Counted from the first letter of the stretch, positions 1 to 5,240 are shown. The stretch: DNA of 9,805 bases from DASYHS01 sp035998295 (GCF_035998295.1 NZ_DASYHS010000258.1:1-9805), one strand, 5' to 3'. A program made the numbers and translations. Notes: a model not told the origin generated them from the letters alone.

Positions 1-39
1 TTCTCCTCAAGACGCCGGGCAGACCGGTGCCGCCAACCC

Positions 40-59
40 GGGGCTCCAAGCCGAGCCCC
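40..59 (+). promoter_or_regulatory. 5' UTR hairpin upstream of small protein A
   Basis: The arms ggggctc and gagcccc form a 7-bp stem around a 6-base loop (caagcc). The hairpin sits just 5' of the aaggag ribosome-binding site at 63-68. The paralogous leader at 2129-2147 forms the same stem with a different loop. It could stabilise the mRNA or modulate translation. There is no T-run, so an intrinsic terminator is less likely. The function is inferred. Confidence 0.5.
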
Positions 60-75
60 AACAAGGAGAAGCATC

Positions 76-354
76 ATGAAGGTTTCCACGCTCGCCGCCG
101 CCGCCGCCCTGTTCGTCGGCCTGTCCGCCACCACCCCCGCCATGGCCCTCAGCGAAGGTGCGGTCGGCCCGGCCGACGTCGCCCGGGTATCGAGCGAGGT
201 CTCGGCGATCGCCGACGCCGGCACCCGCGCCCTGGCCGAGCAGAAGGTCTGGCAGGCCTCCAACGCCCTGATCGAGCGCAACCAGTACCACGCCTACATC
301 GCCCTCCAGGGCGCGCAGGATCTCGCCGACGGCACCCAGGTGACCCAGCGTTAG
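76..354 (+). CDS. Small exported protein, paralog A (unknown function)
   Basis: This encodes 92 residues. The first 24 look like a classical Sec signal peptide: Lys2, a hydrophobic Ala/Leu/Phe/Val core, and a signal-peptidase-like end PAMA before LSEG. The predicted mature part is about 68 residues, polar and probably helical, with no cysteine and one Trp (59). I do not recognise a family. The start is fixed by aaggag at 63-68, seven bases upstream. Paralog B at 2164-2442 is 83/92 identical. The differences are at residues 2, 3, 23, 63, 71, 75, 78, 79 and 81, so the C-terminal half carries most of them. A strong GC hairpin follows at 368-401. A periplasmic or secreted location is inferred from the signal peptide only. 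Confidence 0.85.
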   Translation: MKVSTLAAAAALFVGLSATTPAMALSEGAVGPADVARVSSEVSAIADAGTRALAEQKVWQASNALIERNQYHAYIALQGAQDLADGTQVTQR

Positions 355-367
355 CACCGGTCGCCGC

Positions 368-401
368 GCCCCCGGGCCGGGACGATACCCGGGCCGGGGG
401 C
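368..401 (+). terminator. Probable terminator hairpin after small protein A
   Basis: Arms gcccccgggccggg and cccgggccgggggc pair over 14 positions with one G-G mismatch, around the loop acgata. The hairpin begins 13 bases after the stop codon. It is followed by gatttccttc, only a weak T-rich tail. The same hairpin is conserved behind paralog B. Confidence 0.7.
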
Positions 402-481
402 GATTTCCTTCAATACGGCGCGGCGCCCGCCGCTGTATGCCATCGGCCGATGAAGCTTCCCGGCAGATCGGAGCGAGCGGC

Positions 482-1075
482 ATGACGACCAGCCTTTTCC
501 TGTCCATGGCCGCGTTCGCGCTGGCCGCCTCCCTATCCCCGGGCCCGGTCAACGTCGTGGCGTTGAGCGCCGGCGCCCGCTACGGATTGCGCGCCAGCAT
601 CGGGCACGTGACCGGCGCCACCATCGGATTCACCCTTCTGCTCCTGCTCACCGGCCTGGGACTGCACCGGTTGGTCGCGCTGTGGCCCCCGTCGATGACG
701 CTCGTCCGATGGGCGGGCGTGGCGTTCCTGCTGTTCATGGCCTTCAAGCTCGCGGCCGATGACGGGCAGGTCGGCCCCGACCGGTCCGGGAACGCGCCCT
801 CGCTGGTCCAGGGCGCCGTGATGCAATGGCTCAACCCCAAGGCATGGCTGGCGGCGCTGGCCGGCATGGGGGCCTATGCCGCCGGCGGCGAGCCGGCGCT
901 TCTCTGGCAATTCGCGCTCATCTACTTCGTGGTCTGCTACTGCTCGATCGCCTGCTGGGCGTATGCCGGGGCGTGCCTCGGCCGCCTGTTGCGCGAGGCG
1001 CGCCACGTCCGGCTGTTCAACCGCGCGATGGCCGCGCTTCTGGCGGCGAGCGCCGCGTATCTGGCCTGGTCATAG
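482..1075 (+). CDS. LysE/RhtB-family amino-acid exporter (first copy)
   Basis: A 197-residue polytopic inner-membrane protein of the LysE/RhtB translocator family, whose members export amino acids or related small metabolites. Visible hallmarks are the N-terminal segment ending in SPGP (19-22), hydrophobic segments near 40-60, 76-92 and 139-160, and the family motif QWLNPKAW at 115-122. The length is typical (about 200). I start it at the ATG with GGAG at 470-473 rather than the in-frame ATG at 437, because MTTSLFLSMAAFALA is the normal family N terminus. The substrate cannot be read from sequence. It converges on the AraC regulator, and the two coding regions overlap by 59 bases at their 3' ends. 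Confidence 0.92.
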   Translation: MTTSLFLSMAAFALAASLSPGPVNVVALSAGARYGLRASIGHVTGATIGFTLLLLLTGLGLHRLVALWPPSMTLVRWAGVAFLLFMAFKLAADDGQVGPDRSGNAPSLVQGAVMQWLNPKAWLAALAGMGAYAAGGEPALLWQFALIYFVVCYCSIACWAYAGACLGRLLREARHVRLFNRAMAALLAASAAYLAWS

Positions 1076-1970
1076 ACCGGCCGCGATACTGTCCCGGCGT
1101 GGCGGCGACGAGCCGCTTGAAGCTTCGCTGGAAATGCGCCTGGTCGGCGAAGCCGCAGTCGAGGGCCACGTCCGCGATCGCGCCCCCGCGCTTCAACTGG
1201 GCTTGGCCGCGCCGGATGCGCCGGTCGACCAGATAGGCGTGGGGCGTCATGCCGTAGCGCTTCGCGAACGCGCGGATCAGGTATGACGGCGAAAGGCCCA
1301 CTTCGGCGCAGATGTCGTCGAGTGTCAGGGGAGCCGAGCAGTTCCCGGCGATGAAGTCGGCCGCGCGCTCGATCGGTCCGCTTGCGGGGGCGGGCCGCGC
1401 GGGGGCGGGATCCAGCCTGCGCTGGAGTTCCGAGAAGAAGGCGACCGCCGAGGCCTGCCTGCGCAGCGGCTCGGCCGCCGCGTCGGTGAGCGCCTCGTAG
1501 AGGTGGTTCAGCCCCCGGTACAGCACGGGGTCGGTGGTCGCCGTCGTGGCGAAGGCCCGCATGTCCACGCCGTCGCCGGCGCCCAGCTCATGCTGCAGGC
1601 CGGCGAGCCACGACGCGTCCACATGAAGCATGCGGTACGACCATGCCGCGCCGCCCGGATCGCCTGCGCCGGGATCGCCTGCGCCGGGATCGCCTGCGAC
1701 GGGATTGCATGCGTGCACCTGCTCCGGGTTGATGATGACCACCGTGCCCGCGCCGACGCGCCGGCGCTCCCTGCCGTTCACGTAGAGGCTTTGCCCGGCC
1801 GTGACCGCTCCTATGGAGAAGGTCTGGTGGGTGTGCTTGCCGTAGTTCACGCAGCGCCCGTCCTCGACCGACCGGGCCTCGATGAAGGGCAGCGCGTCGT
1901 CGCGCCAGAACCGGGGGATCGCGTCCCGAGCGGTCGAGGCCGTCCGCCCTCTCGTCGATTGCACCGTCAT
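1017..1970 (-). CDS. AraC-family transcriptional regulator (cupin plus HTH)
   Basis: 317 residues. The N-terminal half is an AraC-type cupin ligand-binding domain: HTHQTFSIGAV at 46-56 and NPEQVHACNP at 81-90. The C-terminal DNA-binding domain has two helix-turn-helix units, near 217-237 (LDDICAEVGLSPSYLIRAF) and 264-288 (IADVALDCGFADQAHFQRSF), and ends with the TPGQYR signature at 291-296. About 20 basic, Pro-rich residues follow and overlap the LysE gene antisense. Between the two domains lies a GDPGA tandem repeat (about 92-106) from a 15-bp DNA repeat. The ATG lacks a convincing Shine-Dalgarno site, so the start is less certain. By position it may regulate the adjacent exporter, the downstream small-protein unit, or itself; this is inference. 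Confidence 0.9.
   Translation of the reverse strand: MTVQSTRGRTASTARDAIPRFWRDDALPFIEARSVEDGRCVNYGKHTHQTFSIGAVTAGQSLYVNGRERRRVGAGTVVIINPEQVHACNPVAGDPGAGDPGAGDPGGAAWSYRMLHVDASWLAGLQHELGAGDGVDMRAFATTATTDPVLYRGLNHLYEALTDAAAEPLRRQASAVAFFSELQRRLDPAPARPAPASGPIERAADFIAGNCSAPLTLDDICAEVGLSPSYLIRAFAKRYGMTPHAYLVDRRIRRGQAQLKRGGAIADVALDCGFADQAHFQRSFKRLVAATPGQYRGRSMTRPDTRRSPPEARPSRG
1657..1716. repeat. 15-bp in-frame tandem repeat inside the AraC gene
   Basis: The unit ggatcgcctgcgccg is repeated: two exact copies (1657-1671, 1672-1686), a third with one change (1687-1701) and a degenerate fourth (1702-1716). On the coding strand each unit gives the pentapeptide GDPGA, in the linker after the cupin motif. 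The 15-bp period keeps frame, so copy-number change alters linker length only. Confidence 0.85.
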
Positions 1971-2001
1971 GCGCGACAGGGAAGCGCCGGAAAGCGGGGC
2001 C

Positions 2002-2007
2002 TGTCAA
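2002..2007 (-). promoter_or_regulatory. Possible -35 element of the AraC gene
   Basis: A perfect TTGACA reads on the minus strand, 31 bases upstream of the AraC ATG. No good -10 hexamer lies 16-18 bases downstream (cttccc is the best there). Sigma-70 promoter function is only a weak possibility. Confidence 0.2.
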
Positions 2008-2128
2008 CACCGGCAGGGCGGATTGTTCGACCGGGTGAAAGAGTGCCTTCGACCTGGCCCGCGTTCCCGTTCGGCAGGGTCGGGCGCATCTTCTCCTCAA
2101 GACGCCGGGCAGACCGGTGCCGCCAACC

Positions 2129-2147
2129 GGGGCTCCGGAGGAGCCCC
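2129..2147 (+). promoter_or_regulatory. 5' UTR hairpin upstream of small protein B
   Basis: The arms ggggctcc and ggagcccc form a perfect 8-bp stem with a 3-base gga loop, four bases before the aaggag site at 2151-2156. Compared with copy A (7-bp stem, 6-base loop), the stem is kept and the loop rewritten, which suggests the fold matters. The role is unknown. Confidence 0.55.
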
Positions 2148-2163
2148 AACAAGGAGAAGCATC

Positions 2164-2442
2164 ATGAGGATTTCCACGCTCGCCGCCGCCGCCGCCCTGT
2201 TCGTCGGCCTGTCCGCCACCACCCCCGCCCTGGCGCTCAGCGAGGGTGCGGTCGGCCCGGCCGACGTCGCCCGGGTATCGAGCGAGGTCTCGGCGATCGC
2301 CGACGCCGGCACCCGCGCCCTGGCCGAGCAGAAGGTCTGGCAGGCCTCCGAGGCGTTGATCGAGCGCAACCAGCGCCACGCCTACGTCGCCCTCCGGGAC
2401 GCCCTGGATCTCGCCGACGGCACCCAGGTGACCCAGCGCTAG
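2164..2442 (+). CDS. Small exported protein, paralog B (unknown function)
   Basis: 92 residues with a Sec signal peptide (Arg2, Ala/Leu/Val core, PALA before LSEG at 24/25) and a mature part of about 68 residues. It is the paralog of 76-354. Codons 28-62 are identical at nucleotide level, while residues 63-81 hold six of the nine amino-acid differences (N63E, Y71R, I75V, Q78R, G79D, Q81L). The B copy is more charged there. The start is set by aaggag at 2151-2156. It is divergent from the AraC gene, with a 193-base gap that contains the duplicated leader. The AhpD-like gene starts 71 bases downstream, beyond the terminator-like hairpin. No family was recognised; export is inferred from the signal peptide. 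Confidence 0.87.
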   Translation: MRISTLAAAAALFVGLSATTPALALSEGAVGPADVARVSSEVSAIADAGTRALAEQKVWQASEALIERNQRHAYVALRDALDLADGTQVTQR

Positions 2443-2455
2443 CACCGACCGCCGC

Positions 2456-2489
2456 GCCCCCGGGCCGGGACGATATCCGGGCCGGGGGC
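2456..2489 (+). terminator. Probable terminator hairpin after small protein B
   Basis: The same hairpin as at 368-401: arms gcccccgggccggg and tccgggccgggggc with loop acgata. One closing pair is now G-T and the same internal G-G mismatch is kept. It lies 13 bases after the stop codon and 24 bases before the AhpD-like start. It may be a terminator or a leaky attenuator between the two genes. There is no T-run. Confidence 0.6.
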
Positions 2490-2513
2490 ACCGGCCGGCA
2501 TAGGAGCCTTCCC

Positions 2514-3038
2514 ATGGAAGGGTTTCCCATCCACACATGCGCCTCCGCGCCCGAAGCCGCCCGCCCGCAGCTCGACGAGCTGCGCCAGAGGCTCGGCTTC
2601 GTGCCGAACCTGCTCGGCGTCCTGGCCGAGGCCCCGGCCGCGCTCGACGCGTGCCTCGCGCTGGACGAGGCGTTCGCCCGGACCTCCCTGGGGCCGGCCG
2701 AGCGCCAGCTCGTGCTGGTGGCGGTGAGCCGGGCGAACGACTGCGCCTATTGCCTGTCGGCGCATGCCCGCGCCGCGGAGCGCGCCGGCCTGCCCGCCGG
2801 TGCGATCGAGGCCGTGCGCGCGGGACTGCCGCTCACCGACCGCCGGCTCGAGGCGCTGCGCCGCCTGGCCGACACGATCGTGCGCAAGCGGGGCCGGCTC
2901 GACGGCGCCGACCTCTCGGGCTTCCTGGACGCGGGGTGGAGCCGCGCTCAGGTGCTGGAGGTGCTGGTGGGCGTCGCGCTGAAGACGCTCGGCAACTATG
3001 TCGACCATCTGGCGACCCTGCCGTTCGATCCCAACTAG
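2514..3038 (+). CDS. AhpD-like / carboxymuconolactone decarboxylase family protein
   Basis: 174 residues of the CMD/AhpD alkylhydroperoxidase superfamily, in the peroxidase-related subgroup. The redox centre is visible as ANDCAYCLSAH at 74-84: CxxC (Cys77, Cys80) and His84, with Glu63 upstream as a candidate proton-relay residue. The N-terminal LGFVPNLLGVLAEAPAAL stretch (28-45) is typical of the subgroup. These are cytosolic, all-helical oligomeric proteins. Characterised AhpD reduces peroxides through the CxxC pair; the substrate here is unknown. The start is supported by aggag at 2502-2506, seven bases upstream. The stop codon overlaps that of the convergent DUF2239 gene in a shared CTAG (3035-3038). 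Confidence 0.9.
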   Translation: MEGFPIHTCASAPEAARPQLDELRQRLGFVPNLLGVLAEAPAALDACLALDEAFARTSLGPAERQLVLVAVSRANDCAYCLSAHARAAERAGLPAGAIEAVRAGLPLTDRRLEALRRLADTIVRKRGRLDGADLSGFLDAGWSRAQVLEVLVGVALKTLGNYVDHLATLPFDPN

Positions 3039-3619
3039 GCCGTCGCGAAGGCCGGCGCGGCCAGCCGGCGCGCGTGGTCGCGCAGGTCGGCGGGCCACGG
3101 CGCGCTGATCGCAGCGAAGCGCGCCGCGTCGCCGGCGTAGAGCGCGCGCGCCGCCTCCTCGTAGCCGGGCGCATCGCCCAGCATCGCACCCATGAACCGG
3201 TCGGCCGCGGCCTGGGCCTCCCGCGCGCCGTCCCGCTCGCGGCCGGCGGCGCGCGCCGCGTCGACGAGCTTGCGCAACGTGACCGAGGCGCCCCCGGGCT
3301 GGGCGCCCAGCCATTCCCAGTGCCGCGGCAGCAGGGTGACCTCGCGCGCGACGACGCCGAGCCTGGGCCGGCCGGGCGTGCGGGCGTCGCCGGCCGGCGC
3401 GGAGGGCTCGTCCGCCGGCCGCAGCCGCGCCGCGACATCCTCCTCGCTGCCGCTGAGGTCGAAATCGACGAGGCGGCCGGTGCGGTCGTCGAAGGTCAGG
3501 ATCGTCCGGCCGCCGTCCTGCGCGAGCGCGCGGCGCACCGCCACCGCGACGTCCGGGTACGGGCCGGCCGCCAGCAGGCGGTGGTCGACGAAGGCGGTGC
3601 AGGTCGGTGCGTGCGCCAT
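3035..3619 (-). CDS. DUF2239 family protein
   Basis: 194 residues matching my knowledge of the DUF2239 family, whose function is not established. The family core is visible at 83-119: GRPRLGVVAREVTLLPRHW, then EWLGAQPGGASVTLRKLV. An N-terminal beta-rich part (TCTAFVDHRLLAAGPYPDVAVAV, GRTILTFDDRTGRLVDFDL) precedes an Ala/Arg-rich helical C terminus. It looks cytosolic, with no signal peptide. I start it at the ATG at 3617-3619 because GGAG (3626-3629, minus strand) is correctly spaced. An in-frame ATG at 3676 would lie inside the -35 box of the apparent promoter. Two palindromic operator-like sites overlap that promoter, so the gene is probably under a repressor. The ABM-like gene is divergent. 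Confidence 0.85.
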   Translation of the reverse strand: MAHAPTCTAFVDHRLLAAGPYPDVAVAVRRALAQDGGRTILTFDDRTGRLVDFDLSGSEEDVAARLRPADEPSAPAGDARTPGRPRLGVVAREVTLLPRHWEWLGAQPGGASVTLRKLVDAARAAGRERDGAREAQAAADRFMGAMLGDAPGYEEAARALYAGDAARFAAISAPWPADLRDHARRLAAPAFATA

Positions 3620-3647
3620 GATGCTCTCCGCAAGGTCATTCGCGGAT

Positions 3648-3676
3648 GTTTTACCCGGGTAAATCTGGCTTGTCAA
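3648..3676 (-). promoter_or_regulatory. Sigma-70-type promoter of the DUF2239 gene
   Basis: On the minus strand a perfect -35 TTGACA (3671-3676) is followed by a 17-base spacer and the -10 hexamer TAAAAC (3648-3653). This lies about 30 bases upstream of the chosen ATG. Palindrome 3650-3663 covers the -10 and part of the spacer; palindrome 3680-3689 lies just upstream of the -35. Confidence 0.6.
3650..3663. promoter_or_regulatory. Operator-like palindrome 1 (TTTACCCGGGTAAA)
   Basis: A perfect 14-bp palindrome overlapping the -10 region of the DUF2239 promoter, well placed for repression. Its AT-rich outer bases stand out from the GC-rich surroundings. Its centre is 28 bp from that of a second copy. 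The cognate regulator is not identifiable here. Confidence 0.65.
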
Positions 3677-3679
3677 TTA

Positions 3680-3689
3680 TACCCGGGTA
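3680..3689. promoter_or_regulatory. Operator-like palindrome 2 (TACCCGGGTA core)
   Basis: A 10-bp perfect core identical to the core of palindrome 1. The right half continues as ACCCGGGTAAAT and the left half is imperfect (ATTATACCC). It lies just upstream of the -35 box, suggesting cooperative binding of one regulator at two sites. Confidence 0.6.
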
Positions 3690-3725
3690 AATTCTGGCCG
3701 GGCGCTCGATGTCGTGTCCGTCAGG

Positions 3726-3753
3726 TTGGATGCCGGGCGGTTGCGGCTATGAT
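3726..3753 (+). promoter_or_regulatory. Possible promoter of the ABM-like gene
   Basis: The -10 hexamer TATGAT (3748-3753) matches the consensus in five of six bases. TTGGAT (3726-3731), 16 bases upstream, is a weak -35. The spacing to the ATG at 3783 is sensible. Weak support. Confidence 0.3.
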
Positions 3754-3782
3754 GGATCAGGTTCGACACGGGAGAGAGAGCG

Positions 3783-4094
3783 ATGATCGCACGGATCTGG
3801 CGCGGCTGGGTCGCCGACCCGGAGGCCGCCGACGCCTACACGGAGTTCGTCACGGGGACCTTCCTTCCGGCCGCGTGCCGGATTCCGGGGTGCAGGGGTG
3901 CCCAGGTGCTGCGGCGGATCGTCGGCGACGAGATCGAGTTCATGACCATCCTGCGGTTCGAGTCCATCGACGCCATCAAGGCGTTCGCCGGGGAGGACTA
4001 CGAGGTCGCCAACGTCGCGCCGAGGGCGCGCGAGCTGCTGTCGCGCTTCGAACCCCGCTGCGCGCATTACCACCTGGCGTTCGAGGCGGGCTGA
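3783..4094 (+). CDS. ABM-like small ferredoxin-fold protein
   Basis: 103 residues with the layout of the dimeric alpha/beta-barrel (antibiotic biosynthesis monooxygenase-like) superfamily. It has a first strand MIARIWRGWV, a helix after DPEAADAYTEF, the strand GAQVLRRIVGDEIEFMTILRFES (39-61), a helix SIDAIKAFAG, then EDYEVANVAPRARELLSRFE and a final strand HYHLAF (95-100). The family includes cofactor-free monooxygenases, haem-degrading enzymes and proteins with no known activity, so the reaction is not assigned. The start is supported by ggagag at 3771-3776, six bases upstream. It is transcribed away from DUF2239 and converges on LysE copy 2; a 13-bp palindrome contains both stop codons. Confidence 0.75.
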   Translation: MIARIWRGWVADPEAADAYTEFVTGTFLPAACRIPGCRGAQVLRRIVGDEIEFMTILRFESIDAIKAFAGEDYEVANVAPRARELLSRFEPRCAHYHLAFEAG

Positions 4095-4104
4095 CGGTCC
4101 GTCA
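4092..4104. terminator. 13-bp palindrome holding both convergent stop codons
   Basis: TGACGG, a central T, and CCGTCA form a perfect 6-bp inverted repeat. Its left TGA is the stop of the ABM-like gene and its right TCA is the stop of LysE copy 2 on the other strand. It is short for a terminator, so that role is uncertain. Confidence 0.35.
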
Positions 4105-4698
4105 CGCCAGCATCGGCCACAGCGTCGCGGCGAGCAGCAGGCCCATGGCGAGGTTGAACCGCCTCAGCCGCACGGGGTCGGACAGGAAGCCCCGCAGCGC
4201 CACCCCGAAGCCGGCCCAGACCGAGACGGTGGGCAGGTTGATCCCCGCGAAGGCGAGGCAGATCAGGGCCGTCGACAGGAAGGGCGCGTCCGGGCCGACA
4301 TGGACCGCCATCGCCGCCACCGCCACCACCCAGGCCTTGGGGTTGATCCACTGGAAGGCCGCCGATTCGAGGAAGGTCAGCGGCCGGCTCCCGGCCTCGC
4401 GCCCGCCGCCGAGCGAGCGCGACAGGGCGATGCGCCAGGCGAGGTGGAGGAGGTAGGCGCCGCCGGCGGCCTTCAGGGCGAGCTCGAGCGCCGGGAACGC
4501 CGTCAGCAGCGCGCCGAGCCCCAGGCCGACGCCGAGGAGCAGCGAGGTGAAGCCGAGGGTGATGCCGAGCACCTGCGGCAGCGTGCGCAGGAAGCCGAAA
4601 TTGGCGCCCGAGGCGAGCAGCATGAAGTTGCTGGGCCCCGGCGAGATCGAGGTCGCGAACGCGAACGCGGACAGTGCCAGGAACATGTCCCAGGACAT
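4102..4698 (-). CDS. LysE/RhtB-family exporter (second copy)
   Basis: A 198-residue inner-membrane exporter of the LysE/RhtB family. Hallmarks: SISPGPSNFMLLASGANFG (17-35) with the Pro-Gly-Pro at 20-22, and QWINPKAW at 116-123. Hydrophobic segments lie near 3-20, 41-68, 70-90, 122-135 and 141-165, with a C-terminal one near 182-197. It is clearly related to but diverged from the copy at 482-1075, so it is not part of the local duplication. Its GGAGG site (4706-4710, minus strand) overlaps the end region of the upstream DUF488 gene. The gap between the genes is 16 bases, so they form one operon. The divergent GlxA-like regulator is the obvious candidate controller. Substrate unknown. Confidence 0.92.
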   Translation of the reverse strand: MSWDMFLALSAFAFATSISPGPSNFMLLASGANFGFLRTLPQVLGITLGFTSLLLGVGLGLGALLTAFPALELALKAAGGAYLLHLAWRIALSRSLGGGREAGSRPLTFLESAAFQWINPKAWVVAVAAMAVHVGPDAPFLSTALICLAFAGINLPTVSVWAGFGVALRGFLSDPVRLRRFNLAMGLLLAATLWPMLA

Positions 4699-4714
4699 GG
4701 CGGAACCTCCCCGG

Positions 4715-5173
4715 TCAGAGATGGCGGACCCGGAGCGCGCCGCCCTTGCCGCCGAGGCCCCATCTGGCGTCGAGATACTCGCAGGCGAGCCTGCGGTGGC
4801 AGTGGTGGGGCGTCGCCTCCGAGCACAGCAGGCACGCGCCGTCGAGCGTGTCCGGCTTCAGGCGGTCCTCGATCCGGCGCTCCGCCATCAGCGCCAGGAA
4901 CCGGTCCCGGTAGACGGCCCAGTCCCCCTTGTCCTTCCTGAAGCCCTTCAGGATGTCCTCGGTGGGGGCGAGGAGCGGCTCGTGGACGTAGGACACGCCG
5001 CAGATCGCCTTCAGGAAATAGGCGAGGTCGTCGGCCTTGGCGAAGCCGGCGAGCTGCGAGGTGTTGTGCAGCCGCACGTCCACGACCGTCCTGACGCCGG
5101 CCTGGGAGATGCGCCCGAAGAACCCCTCGGCGCTGGTCCTGGTGAACCCGATCGTGGCGACGTCTATCTTCAT
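4715..5173 (-). CDS. DUF488 family protein
   Basis: 152 residues of the DUF488 family. Visible family features are the N-terminal strand IDVATIGFTRTSAEGFF (3-19), VVDVRLHNTSQLAGFAKADDLAYFL (30-54), and the C-terminal CLLCSEATPHHCHRRLACEYL (114-134) with its Cys/His/Arg cluster (Cys114, Cys117, Glu119, His123, His124, Cys125, His126, Arg127). That cluster suggests a metal-binding or catalytic site, but the reaction is not established. I start it at 5173 because GGGAGG (5178-5183, minus strand) sits four bases upstream; an in-frame ATG at 5203 lacks such support. It is the first gene of a two-gene operon with LysE copy 2. Confidence 0.88.
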   Translation of the reverse strand: MKIDVATIGFTRTSAEGFFGRISQAGVRTVVDVRLHNTSQLAGFAKADDLAYFLKAICGVSYVHEPLLAPTEDILKGFRKDKGDWAVYRDRFLALMAERRIEDRLKPDTLDGACLLCSEATPHHCHRRLACEYLDARWGLGGKGGALRVRHL

Positions 5174-5240
5174 GGTGCCTCCCGTGCCGCTGCGTGCGCC
5201 CACTCTGGCGCGGTCGGGCCTTCCCGGCTATTGGCGTTCT

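Larger units (their letters stand above)
1..401. repeat. Direct repeat copy A: small exported protein unit
   Basis: This block matches 2091-2489 over its whole length: upstream leader, Shine-Dalgarno site, 92-codon gene and 3' hairpin. The match stops sharply after the hairpin, where copy A continues gatttcc and copy B continues accggcc. The left end is cut by the window, so the repeat may extend further upstream. One small length difference lies in the leader, at the hairpin loop. No terminal inverted repeats or transposase are visible, so this looks like a segmental gene duplication rather than an insertion element. Confidence 0.9.
2091..2489. repeat. Direct repeat copy B: small exported protein unit
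   Basis: Second copy of the block at 1-401, in the same orientation and about 2.09 kb away. It includes the leader, gene and terminator hairpin. Its left boundary cannot be set because copy A begins at the window edge. Together the copies flank the LysE and AraC genes. Confidence 0.9.

Noticed and set aside
437..481. Earlier ATG for the first LysE gene
   Set aside because: It would add 15 polar residues before the conserved membrane N terminus and has no ribosome-binding site; the ATG at 482 has GGAG.
1657..1716. CRISPR-like array
   Set aside because: The units are contiguous 15-bp coding repeats without spacers.
1..2489. Composite transposon or insertion sequence bounded by the direct repeats
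   Set aside because: The repeats are protein-coding units with signal peptides. There are no terminal inverted repeats, no transposase and no visible target-site duplication.
1503..3038. 511-codon open frame on the + strand
   Set aside because: Only its last 174 codons are real (the AhpD-like gene, which has its own ribosome-binding site). The rest runs antisense through AraC and out of frame through small protein B.
3620..3676. Longer DUF2239 start at 3676
   Set aside because: The extra 19 residues would be encoded by the promoter and operator DNA, and the downstream ATG has a good GGAG site.
3676..3681. Perfect TATAAT on the minus strand
   Set aside because: No acceptable -35 lies 16-18 bases upstream (cgcccg), while the overlapping TTGACA pairs well with TAAAAC. 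The bases are better explained as part of the -35 and operator region.
2537..4456. 639-codon open frame on the + strand
   Set aside because: It crosses the AhpD-like, DUF2239, ABM-like and LysE genes in a wrong frame. The translation is Arg/Ala/Pro/Gly-rich low complexity typical of GC-rich shadow frames, with no family motif.
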